A stretch of DNA of 5,043 bases from Thiohalocapsa sp. (GTDB lineage: Bacteria; Pseudomonadota; Gammaproteobacteria; Chromatiales; Chromatiaceae): NCBI RefSeq assembly GCF_019695415.1, contig NZ_JAIFKJ010000593.1, positions 1 through 5,043 on the forward strand. The letters run 5' to 3'. This document shows, piece after piece, positions 1 through 5,043 of the stretch (positions are counted from its first letter, which is position 1; every line of letters begins with the position of its first letter). Position numbers and translations under genes: made by a program. Below the pieces are notes generated by a model. The model had not been told where the DNA came from. It made no database searches and saw nothing but the letters and a program-made list of their open reading frames with translations.

Positions 1-594
1 CATCACCATCCGCACCAGCTCGGCGAGTGAGTCTGCGCGCATTTTGTCCATCACCCGGGCGCGGTGGACCTCGACGGTCTTGGCGCTGACACCCAAGGCC
101 GTCGCGATCTCTTTATTGGATCTGCCGTCCGTGACCATGGTCATGACCTCGTGCTCGCGCGGGGTGAGCTCCGCCATGCGCGCGGCAATGTCCGCCCGCT
201 GTGCCCTCAGCGCACGCTGCTTTTCATCGTGCTGTAACGCGTTGCGGATGCTGACGATGAGCGCCTCGTCGTCAAACGGCTTTTCGATGAAGTCCACGGC
301 GCCGTTCTTCATGGCCTTCACGGCCATGGAGACATCGCCGTGGCCGGTGATGATGATCACGGGGATGCGGTGCTCGCGCTTGGCAAGATAGGCCTGCAGC
401 TCCAGCCCGCTCATGCCCGGCATGCGCACGTCGAGCAGCAGACACCCCGCCCGTCCGGGGTAGAAGGCATCCAAAAAGGCTTGGGCGGAGTCGTAGGTCT
501 CAACCCGCATGCCCATGGACTCAATGAGCCATTGCAGGGAGCTGCGCATGGCCTGGTCGTCGTCGACCACGAAAACGGTCTCTTCCCGGCTCAT
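1..594 (-). CDS. FixJ-family response regulator, C-terminus cut off by the window edge
   Basis: This is the cytoplasmic output protein of a two-component system: it is phosphorylated by the partner kinase and binds DNA to control transcription. The 198 visible codons are open to base 1. Residues 1-120 are a receiver domain with the acidic pocket VVDDD (D11-D13), phospho-acceptor D55 in LLLDVRMPG, the switch Thr in ITGHGD (T83) and the conserved Lys in EKPF (K105). After a short linker (121-139), residues 140-198 form a LuxR/GerE helix-turn-helix (LTPREHEV, then SNKEIATALGVSAKTVEVHR). FixJ-type proteins are usually about 200-210 residues, so only a few C-terminal residues are missing. The ATG overlaps the kinase stop codon as ATGA, which implies translational coupling, and the start is preceded only by a G-rich stretch. 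The domain order matches FixJ, TtrR and Rhodobacter DctR. Which regulon it controls cannot be told from the window. Confidence 0.95.
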   Translation of the reverse strand, partial: MSREETVFVVDDDQAMRSSLQWLIESMGMRVETYDSAQAFLDAFYPGRAGCLLLDVRMPGMSGLELQAYLAKREHRIPVIIITGHGDVSMAVKAMKNGAVDFIEKPFDDEALIVSIRNALQHDEKQRALRAQRADIAARMAELTPREHEVMTMVTDGRSNKEIATALGVSAKTVEVHRARVMDKMRADSLAELVRMVM

Positions 595-3248
595 CGGCCT
601 GCCCCCGCTGCCATAGGCGGTGCAGCCTCTTCGGGCGCTTGCGGCTCGGCGGCGAGCGCTTCCGCCGCCAGCGGCAGGTGCACGTGGAACACCGTACCCC
701 GGCCCGGCTCGGATTCGGCGCGGATCTCGCCGCCGTGATCGTCGATGATGGTCTGACTGATGGCCAGCCCCATGCCCATACCGGTCTCCTTCGTGGTGTA
801 GAACGGATCGAACAGGTGTGCCATGCGCTCCGCGGCAATGCCGGGGCCGTTGTCGGCCACACCCACGACGGCTTCGGCGCCGCGCACCAGGGTGAAGATG
901 GCGAGGTGGCGCTCCTCGGCCGGCTTGTCCTCCAGCGCATCCAGGGCGTTGCGGACCAGGTTCAGCAGCACCTGCTCGATCTGCACCAGGTCCACGTTGA
1001 CCGGGATCTCGCCCTCGGCGAGGTCCAGCTCGATGCGCAGTGCGAGCTTGCCGGTCTCGAACTCCAGGAAGCCGCACACCTCGCGGACCATGTAATTGAG
1101 GTCCACGACGCTGCGCACCGGCGCCTGCTTGCCCACCAGCGCACGCAGCCGGCGGATGATCTCGCCGGCGCGCTGGGCCTGGGCGGAGATTTGGCGCATG
1201 GCCTCCACAAGCGGCTCGGTGTCCAGCATGCCGCCTTGCAGCCGCCGGCTCGCGCCCTTGGCGTAGTTGACGATGGCCGAGAGCGGTTGGTTCAGCTCGT
1301 GTGCCATGCCGGTGGCCACTTCGCCCATGGTGGAGAGCCTGCACACGTGCACCAGCTCCGACTGGTGCTGGCGCGACTCCTGCTCCGCCCGGCGCACGGC
1401 GGTGGTGTCGCGGGCGTAGATGTTCACGTAGCCGAGATCCGATATGGGCACGAACAGGAGCGAATAGACCTGCTCGCCCTGGTCGTCCTCGCGCTCGCGA
1501 TTCTGGCCCTCGTCCAACGCCGCATGCACCTCCTGGGTCCAGTCCACCGGCAACAGTCGGCCGGGGCCGGTGCCCCAGGCATCCGTCAGCGCACGGCTCG
1601 CGGCGTTGGCGTAGACGATGAGACCCTCCGCATTCACGCGCAGGATGGGGTTCGGGCTTTCGCTTGCGAAGCGCGCCAAGCTCTTGATCTCCCGCTCCGC
1701 CGCCTTGCGTTGGGTAGCGTCGTGGATGTACAGCGTGTAGACGCGCTCGTCGTCGATGTCGATGGGGACAATGGACATCTCCACCGGAAAGCGGGAGCTG
1801 TCCGCACGCTTCGCCCAGAGCTCACCCCGCGCATGCGGCCGGCGATGGCCACCGTGTTGGCGGCGGCCGGAGTCCGAGAGCATGTCTCGGAAAGCGGCGT
1901 GCTCGTCGGCATCCAGAAACCGCCGCGCGAAATCGCCGTTCTTGGCGTCCGCTGCCGTCAGCCCCAGCATGGCCTCGGCCATGGGGTTGTAATCGATGAT
2001 GAGCCCGGCGCGGTTCAGGGTGACAATGGCATCCAGCGAAGCCTCCATGATGGCCGCCTTGAGCGCCTCGGTCTCGCGCATCTCATGCGCGTGGCGCCGG
2101 TTCATCTCCTCGCGCGCCTTGAGCACCAGATTGGTGAAGTGCTGAATCCAGTCCTCCAGCAGCAGCAGCTGGTTGCCGCCGCGCTTGAAGTTGGGCTGCT
2201 CGATGTCGAGCGCACGCTGCGAGAACCGGGTCATGCGCGTCAGCACCCGGTTTAGGCGCGCGGACACCAGATAGATGACCAGCGTAAACACGGCGATGAA
2301 TACCAGCGCAGCGATAAGCCGTTGGTTGCGCTCGAACTCCACCACCCGCTGGGTCATCTTCTCCACGCTCGAGTGCGGGATGAAGGTGGCGAAGAGCATG
2401 TTCCAGTTGGAGCCTTCGTACTCGGGCAGCGATTGGGAGGTGACGACGAACTCCTCGCTCCATTGCTCCAGCAGGGTGCCGGGGATGAGCTGCTGCGGCT
2501 CGTTGGTGGCGAGGATGCGCTGTTCGTCCGAATCCACCAGGGCCACGGCCGAGCTGTCCGCCGATACGCTGCCCTCGGACGCCGCCAGAAAATCCGCGTC
2601 AATGGGCACCACCACCGCCAGGTGCCCCATGCCGTAGCCACCCGCATCCTCCACGCGATCGCTGACCACCAGGACGGGCTGGTCGCCGGCGCGCGCCAGC
2701 ACGGTATGCACGTCATCGCCGGCGTCCACCCAGTTGCGCGCCTCGGCCAGCAGCTCCGCCGGCAGCGGCGAGGTGCCGGCCTGGTATACCTCGCGCACCT
2801 GCCCGCGGGTGTCCATCAGCAGGACGTGGCTCGGAGCCAACAGCGCGTTGCGCTCGAAGAAGTCCGGCAGCCAGAACGGCCGGAACTGCTCGTACACCAC
2901 GGGCTCCACGTTCTCTTCAGGGAACCAGAACAACGGCTCCAGGTACTGCGCCAGGCGGCGATGGTTCGCCAGGAGCCGTGCCGTGGCGGCATAGTTGTTC
3001 ATGTACTGGTCGAAGCGCAGCAGGCTCTCGCGCGAGCGCAGGTCGAGCCGGGCGGTAAGCTCCTTGTTGAAAATGCGCTCTACCGCCCGGCTCTGCACCT
3101 GATCCAGCACACCCCAGACCGCGAGCCCCGCCACGAGCCCGATGAGGATCGCGATGAGCGGCATCGGCAGGTACCGCAACAGCCGATAGGCCGCTGGCTT
3201 CACGGCAATTGTCGGCAGGCTTCGGCGCATGGTGGCGGCTTGTTTCAC
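591..3248 (-). CDS. Membrane sensor histidine kinase with periplasmic sensor and two PAS domains
   Basis: This 885-residue kinase presumably phosphorylates the regulator encoded directly after it. Residues 29-48 and about 311-330 are membrane helices. They flank roughly 260 periplasmic residues that probably form a Cache-like ligand-binding region, although I do not recognise the subfamily. Residues 331-400 are a HAMP-position linker with a likely coiled coil. Two PAS-like domains follow (about 395-512 and 521-615). The HisKA domain has the phospho-acceptor His in GMAHELNQPLSAIVNYAKG (H650). The ATPase domain has the N-box LLNLVRNALDAL (N767), G1 VADNGPGI (D799), F-box FDPFYTTK and G2 GMGMGLAIS. 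The core is the FixL/DctB/TtrS type, and no catalytic residue appears to be missing. An Ala/Pro/Glu-rich tail (about 861-885) follows the last ATPase strand. The start is GTG at 3248, the first possible start after an in-frame TAG at 3258-3260. The ATG at 3230 (879 residues) is an equally plausible start, and neither has a clear Shine-Dalgarno sequence. Confidence 0.95.
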   Translation of the reverse strand: MKQAATMRRSLPTIAVKPAAYRLLRYLPMPLIAILIGLVAGLAVWGVLDQVQSRAVERIFNKELTARLDLRSRESLLRFDQYMNNYAATARLLANHRRLAQYLEPLFWFPEENVEPVVYEQFRPFWLPDFFERNALLAPSHVLLMDTRGQVREVYQAGTSPLPAELLAEARNWVDAGDDVHTVLARAGDQPVLVVSDRVEDAGGYGMGHLAVVVPIDADFLAASEGSVSADSSAVALVDSDEQRILATNEPQQLIPGTLLEQWSEEFVVTSQSLPEYEGSNWNMLFATFIPHSSVEKMTQRVVEFERNQRLIAALVFIAVFTLVIYLVSARLNRVLTRMTRFSQRALDIEQPNFKRGGNQLLLLEDWIQHFTNLVLKAREEMNRRHAHEMRETEALKAAIMEASLDAIVTLNRAGLIIDYNPMAEAMLGLTAADAKNGDFARRFLDADEHAAFRDMLSDSGRRQHGGHRRPHARGELWAKRADSSRFPVEMSIVPIDIDDERVYTLYIHDATQRKAAEREIKSLARFASESPNPILRVNAEGLIVYANAASRALTDAWGTGPGRLLPVDWTQEVHAALDEGQNREREDDQGEQVYSLLFVPISDLGYVNIYARDTTAVRRAEQESRQHQSELVHVCRLSTMGEVATGMAHELNQPLSAIVNYAKGASRRLQGGMLDTEPLVEAMRQISAQAQRAGEIIRRLRALVGKQAPVRSVVDLNYMVREVCGFLEFETGKLALRIELDLAEGEIPVNVDLVQIEQVLLNLVRNALDALEDKPAEERHLAIFTLVRGAEAVVGVADNGPGIAAERMAHLFDPFYTTKETGMGMGLAISQTIIDDHGGEIRAESEPGRGTVFHVHLPLAAEALAAEPQAPEEAAPPMAAGAGR

Positions 3249-3383
3249 GCCGTGAGTCTAACCCATGGCACCGTCGGCTCGCAGGTGCGACAGCGCCTGA
3301 GCCGCGCCGGAACCTTCCAGCCCGCGCACGGCCCGATGTACCAAATCAATGACAGCCCGCCACGCATCCCCCACACTGCCGTC
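3249..3383. promoter_or_regulatory. Divergent spacer between the kinase operon and the RDD gene
   Basis: The kinase operon and the RDD gene point away from each other, so promoters for both are expected in or near these 135 bases. I found no convincing -35/-10 pair on either strand. The best -10-like string for the kinase direction is TAGACT (3260-3255 on the minus strand). It lies only about 7 bases from the GTG, which would give an almost leaderless message. In the plus direction an in-frame ATG at 3336 would add 16 residues to the RDD protein but lacks a ribosome binding site. No operator palindrome stands out. Confidence 0.35.
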
Positions 3384-3884
3384 ATGACCGAAACCCTGAC
3401 CCCAGACGCAGCCACCGCGCCGACGCCCGACCTCAGCAAGGCCCGCAGCCCTGGGCTGCTGCGGCGGCTCGCCACCATGCTCTACGACCTCATGCTCCTG
3501 GTGGGCGTGGTGGTGGTGGCGGCTGCGGTGTTCTACACCGCTTTCAGCGTGCTCACGGGCCGCGACAGCATCACGGGCGTCGCCAGGGTCGTGTTCCAGC
3601 TCTACCTGCTGGTGGTCATCGCCGCCTACTACATCTACTTTTGGACGGGCGGGCGGCAGAGCCTCGGTATGCGCAGTTGGCGCACCCTGCTGCTGCGGGC
3701 CGACGGCAGCGCGCTGGGATGGACCGACGCGCTGCGCCGGCTCGCCTTCGCAGCGCTCACCCTGCTGCCGCTGGGCGCCGGCCTGCTGTGGGTCTTGTTC
3801 GATCGTGACGGACTCGCCTGGTATGACCGGCTCTCCGGCACCCGGCCGGTGCTTGCCGCCAAGCCCGCGCGCAAGCGGCGCTGA
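3384..3884 (+). CDS. RDD-family integral membrane protein
   Basis: A 166-residue inner-membrane protein. Residues 1-25 are a Pro/Ala/Thr-rich, probably cytoplasmic, N-terminus. The three family signatures are present in order: an Arg and Asp at the first helix (RRLATMLYD; R27/R28, D35), the loop motif GGRQSLGMRSWR (89-100) followed by RADG, and the closing YDRLSGTR motif (Asp148). Predicted membrane helices are about 36-56, 69-87 and 119-139. The C-terminus is basic (AKPARKRR), consistent with a cytoplasmic end. The biochemical role of RDD proteins is generally unknown; some have been linked to transport, but nothing here indicates a substrate. The ATG at 3384 is chosen because it gives the usual short N-terminus. 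The same frame stays open far upstream, opposite the kinase gene, but that part is antisense shadow. No Shine-Dalgarno sequence is visible. gloC follows after 52 bases on the same strand and may share the transcript. Confidence 0.88.
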   Translation: MTETLTPDAATAPTPDLSKARSPGLLRRLATMLYDLMLLVGVVVVAAAVFYTAFSVLTGRDSITGVARVVFQLYLLVVIAAYYIYFWTGGRQSLGMRSWRTLLLRADGSALGWTDALRRLAFAALTLLPLGAGLLWVLFDRDGLAWYDRLSGTRPVLAAKPARKRR

Positions 3885-3936
3885 CGCCACACGCCGGTGA
3901 GCCCACCGCAAACCTGCAAGCTCCACCATCATCCCT

Positions 3937-4575
3937 GTGGACTACCGCATCATCCCAGTCACGCCGTTCCAGCAGAACTGCACCCTGCTGCGCTGCGCCG
4001 ACACTGGAGCGACGGCCATCGTCGACCCGGGCGGCGAGCCCGAGCGCATTACGGCAGCCCTTACCGCGATGAACGCGGAGCCGCTCATGATCCTGCTCAC
4101 GCATGGCCATCTCGATCACGTGGGCGCCGCGCCGATGCTGGCTGAGCAGCTCGGGCTCCCCATCCTCGGCCCGCACCAGGACGATGCTTTCTGGCTCGAT
4201 GCCCTGCCGCAGCAGGCACAGATGTTCGGCTTTCCGCCACAGCCGGCCTTCCGCCCCGAGCGCTGGCTCACCGACGGCGAGGTCGTCACACTCGGCGAGC
4301 GCAGGCTCGAGGTGCTGCACTGCCCCGGCCACACGCCGGGTCACGTGGTGCTCTTCGACGCCGAGGCTCGCCTCGCCCAGGTGGGCGATGTGCTCTTCGC
4401 CGGCGGCATCGGCCGCACCGACTTCCCCCGCGGCAGCCATGGCGACCTGCTGCGCTCCATCCGCGAGCGGCTCTTTCCCCTAGGCGACGACGTGCGCTTC
4501 ATCCCCGGACACGGCCCCATGAGCACCTTCGGCGAGGAGCGCCGCCACAATCCCTTCGTCCGCGCCGGTGCCTGA
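3937..4575 (+). CDS. gloC: Hydroxyacylglutathione hydrolase GloC (type II glyoxalase, YcbL-like metallo-beta-lactamase fold)
   Basis: A 212-residue soluble zinc enzyme expected to hydrolyse S-lactoylglutathione to D-lactate and glutathione, the second step of methylglyoxal detoxification. The metal-binding signature THGHLDHVG gives H56, H58, D60 and H61. The remaining ligands are H132 (CPGHTPGH), the bridging D151 (VGDVLF) and H192 (FIPGHGPMST). Length and segments such as the N-terminal YRIIPVT, HCPGHTPGHVV, GRTDFPRG and the near-terminal HNPF closely match what I recall of E. coli GloC/YcbL, the compact form that lacks the C-terminal helical substrate domain of GloB. The start is GTG at 3937. 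It is the only start between the in-frame TGA at 3898-3900 and the conserved N-terminus, and it aligns with the family start. No Shine-Dalgarno sequence is evident. The gene follows the RDD gene by 52 bases and is followed by a terminator-like hairpin at 4652-4676. Confidence 0.93.
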   Translation: MDYRIIPVTPFQQNCTLLRCADTGATAIVDPGGEPERITAALTAMNAEPLMILLTHGHLDHVGAAPMLAEQLGLPILGPHQDDAFWLDALPQQAQMFGFPPQPAFRPERWLTDGEVVTLGERRLEVLHCPGHTPGHVVLFDAEARLAQVGDVLFAGGIGRTDFPRGSHGDLLRSIRERLFPLGDDVRFIPGHGPMSTFGEERRHNPFVRAGA

Positions 4576-4620
4576 CCGACAGAGCAGCGCTGCGCGACGC
4601 GGGCGCCCGGTCCATACTTA

Positions 4621-4648
4621 GGGAAGCGCCGATGTGTTGGCGCTTCCC
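4621..4648. repeat. Perfect 10-base inverted repeat with 8-base loop
   Basis: GGGAAGCGCC (4621-4630) and its exact complement GGCGCTTCCC (4639-4648) flank the loop GATGTGTT. The stem is strong and GC-rich. It lies 45 bases past the gloC stop and has no T-run directly behind it, so it is not a standard terminator by itself. It could protect the 3' end of the gloC message, form the 5' hairpin of a separate RNA, or be a protein-binding palindrome. The arms contain AAGCGC and its complement, which recur further downstream. Confidence 0.75.
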
Positions 4649-4651
4649 GTC

Positions 4652-4676
4652 CGGGGCAGGATGCCCCGCCATTTTT
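4652..4676 (+). terminator. Probable Rho-independent terminator of gloC, with a CAGGATG apical loop
   Basis: CGGGGCA (4652-4658) pairs perfectly with TGCCCCG (4662-4668) around a GGA loop. Five Ts follow at 4672-4676 after a short CCA spacer. The stem is GC-rich and only 7 pairs long, as in many terminators, and it is well placed 77 bases after the gloC stop. The apex reads CAGGATG, the same as in the hairpin at 4740-4756, so an additional role as an RNA-binding-protein site is possible. Confidence 0.65.
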
Positions 4677-4699
4677 AAGCGCGTAAGCGCTTAAGAATG
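4670..4699. repeat. 13-base-pair hairpin with GTAA (GNRA-type) tetraloop
   Basis: The core TTAAGCGC (4675-4682) and GCGCTTAA (4687-4694) is a perfect 8-base inverted repeat around GTAA. Outward the pairing continues through one G-U pair and four further Watson-Crick pairs, giving a 13-pair stem at 4670-4699 in RNA. The loop GUAA fits the stable GNRA tetraloop class, which favours a function as RNA. The 5' arm is the T-run of the preceding terminator, so the 3' arm supplies a complementary A-rich stretch. As DNA, the core could instead be an operator palindrome. Confidence 0.7.
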
Positions 4700-4701
4700 A
4701 A

Positions 4702-4741
4702 GGAGCCGGGAGACCGTGTCTTCCGGCTCCGTCCGATTTTT
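4702..4741 (+). terminator. Second terminator-like hairpin with downstream T-run
   Basis: GGAGCCGGGAGAC (4702-4714) pairs with GTCTTCCGGCTCC (4718-4730), a 13-pair stem with one G-U pair and a three-base CGT loop. Five Ts lie at 4737-4741, but six bases separate them from the stem, which is more than in an ideal terminator. It may be a back-up terminator for gloC or the end of a short RNA that starts in this gap. The left arm begins with AAGGAG-like purines that resemble a Shine-Dalgarno, but no credible gene follows at the right distance. Confidence 0.5.
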
Positions 4742-4756
4742 GGCCAGGATGGCCAA
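4740..4756 (+). promoter_or_regulatory. Short hairpin presenting CAGGATG in its loop (candidate CsrA/RsmA site)
   Basis: TTGGCCA (4740-4746) pairs perfectly with TGGCCAA (4750-4756) around GGA, so CAGGATG (4745-4751) sits at the apex. This is the same 7-base apex as in the hairpin at 4652-4668, on a stem of different sequence. CAGGA(U/A/C)G in hairpin loops is the known repeat of CsrB RNA. No T-run follows. It lies 49 bases upstream of the start codon at 4806. Binding by CsrA is inference from the motif only. Confidence 0.4.
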
Positions 4757-4795
4757 TCAATCGGTATCTCCCTTAAGCGCGAGACCACGCGCAAC

Positions 4796-4799
4796 GGAG
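4796..4799 (+). promoter_or_regulatory. Shine-Dalgarno sequence of the right-edge gene
   Basis: GGAG ends 6 bases before the ATG at 4806, which is ideal spacing. It is the clearest ribosome binding site in the window and fixes the start of the partial gene. It also contains a GGA, so a CsrA dimer bridging the GGA hairpin upstream and this site is conceivable but unproven. Confidence 0.7.
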
Positions 4800-4805
4800 C
4801 AGGCC

Positions 4806-5043
4806 ATGCCGAAAACCGACTGGAGCACCCGGAGCTCCCCCGAGCGGCGCCGCCCCTTCCTGCCGCCGGCGGAGGTCGATGCTGCGCGCGGCGAGCCGCC
4901 GAAGCCCGGGGCTGACGGCGCCGACCAACAGCGGCGGCGCAACCCCGGCGCGAAGGAGGCCCCGCCGCGCAGGCACTTCGTCGAGCCCTACCCCTATACA
5001 CCCACACAGCGCGAGGCCATCGCCAAGGCCCTGTCTGCGAGCG
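4806..5043 (+). CDS. Unidentified protein, N-terminal 79 residues only, Pro/Arg-rich
   Basis: The frame is open from ATG 4806 to the window end (79 complete codons plus one base), with strong G/C third-position bias and a good GGAG ribosome binding site. I do not recognise the product. Residues 1-60 look disordered: rich in Pro, Arg, Gly, Ala and Glu, with basic clusters (PERRRPF, QQRRRNPG, PPRRHF) and no hydrophobic segment, so there is no signal peptide or membrane helix. From about residue 60 the composition changes: VEPYPYTPTQREAIAKALSA looks like the start of a folded, helical domain. A cytoplasmic, possibly nucleic-acid-binding protein would fit the basic tail, but that is a guess. It lies downstream of the hairpin-rich gap and may have a long structured leader. 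Confidence 0.75.
   Translation, partial: MPKTDWSTRSSPERRRPFLPPAEVDAARGEPPKPGADGADQQRRRNPGAKEAPPRRHFVEPYPYTPTQREAIAKALSAS

Larger units (their letters stand above)
4624..4780. repeat. Dispersed AAGCGC / CTTAAGCGC repeats in the hairpin-rich gap
   Basis: AAGCGC occurs on the plus strand at 4624, 4677, 4685 and 4775. Its complement GCGCTT occurs at 4640 and 4687. Longer versions are shared: TTAAGCGCG at 4675-4683 and 4773-4781, and CTTAAGCGC at 4772-4780 with its complement at 4687-4695. Some copies are simply the two arms of hairpins, but the copy at 4772-4780 is outside any local hairpin. These could be operator half-sites or alternative RNA pairing partners. Confidence 0.55.

Noticed and set aside
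1641..1647. Third CAGGATG heptamer on the plus strand
   Set aside because: It is antisense within the kinase gene and has no flanking hairpin, so it is treated as a chance occurrence.
639..2255. 538-codon open frame on the plus strand opposite the kinase gene
   Set aside because: It is antisense to a kinase with a complete, motif-rich sequence. Long antisense frames are expected in high-GC genes, and the translation is His/Val/Leu-rich without any recognisable domain.
3228..3240. GCCGCCACC before the ATG at 3230 (minus strand) matches the eukaryotic Kozak sequence
   Set aside because: It is coding sequence (Ala-Ala-Thr) of a bacterial kinase in a bacterial gene context; coincidence.
2322..3383. 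Upstream extension of the RDD gene frame, giving a 520-residue fusion
   Set aside because: The extension lies opposite the kinase gene and has no domain signature; only the part from 3384 shows RDD-family motifs.
3895..3908. Small inverted repeat CGGTG/CACCG between the RDD gene and gloC
   Set aside because: Only five pairs, no T-run, and short enough to occur by chance in high-GC sequence; not called a terminator.
3258..3932. 224-codon minus-strand frame opposite the RDD gene
   Set aside because: The plus-strand frame has ordered RDD motifs and three membrane helices; the minus frame is low-complexity shadow.
3757..4440. 227-codon minus-strand frame opposite the RDD gene end and gloC
   Set aside because: gloC on the plus strand has every metal ligand of its family, so the antisense frame is a compositional artefact.
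4697..4915. 72-codon plus-strand ORF in the hairpin region, preceded by purines near 4700
   Set aside because: It runs through hairpin arms and overlaps the better-supported 4806 gene in another frame. The AAGGAG-like purines lie after its ATG, not before it, and the product looks random.
4675..5007. Minus-strand frames opposite the right-edge gene
   Set aside because: Low-complexity Arg/Ala/Gly translations with no start signal. The plus-strand frame from 4806 has a ribosome binding site and better codon bias.

Overview
The window reads as chromosomal DNA of a high-GC proteobacterium, most likely a gammaproteobacterium. This rests on strong G/C preference at third codon positions, a FixJ-type response regulator paired with a PAS-containing sensor kinase, and a metallo-hydrolase that closely resembles the E. 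coli GloC (YcbL) sequence as I remember it. No database search was possible, so the taxonomic guess is soft. I see no tRNA, rRNA, CRISPR array, insertion sequence or phage hallmark.

Left two thirds (minus strand, 3248 down to 1): a two-component operon. A membrane-bound histidine kinase of 885 residues (591-3248) carries a large periplasmic sensor region, two PAS-like domains and a complete HisKA/HATPase core. It overlaps the start of a FixJ/LuxR-type response regulator by 4 bases (ATGA). The regulator runs off the left edge and lacks only its last few residues. The pair looks intact and functional, but its ligand and target genes are not in the window.

Middle (plus strand): a divergent spacer of about 135 bases separates the kinase from a small three-helix RDD-family membrane protein (3384-3884). 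After 52 bases comes gloC (3937-4575), a zinc-dependent type II glyoxalase / hydroxyacylglutathione hydrolase with its full metal-ligand set. These two may be co-transcribed.

Right end: the 230-base gap 4576-4805 is the least ordinary part. Five hairpins are packed into 136 bases. At least two are followed by T-runs and look like Rho-independent terminators. Two short hairpins present the same apical sequence CAGGATG on different stems, which is the repeat motif of CsrB-type RNAs bound by CsrA/RsmA. The hexamer AAGCGC (or its complement) also occurs six times between 4624 and 4780. The gap could hold a small regulatory RNA or a structured leader for the next gene, or it may simply be stacked terminators. 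A new gene with a good ribosome binding site starts at 4806 and runs off the right edge. Its visible 79 residues are Pro/Arg-rich and I do not recognise them.
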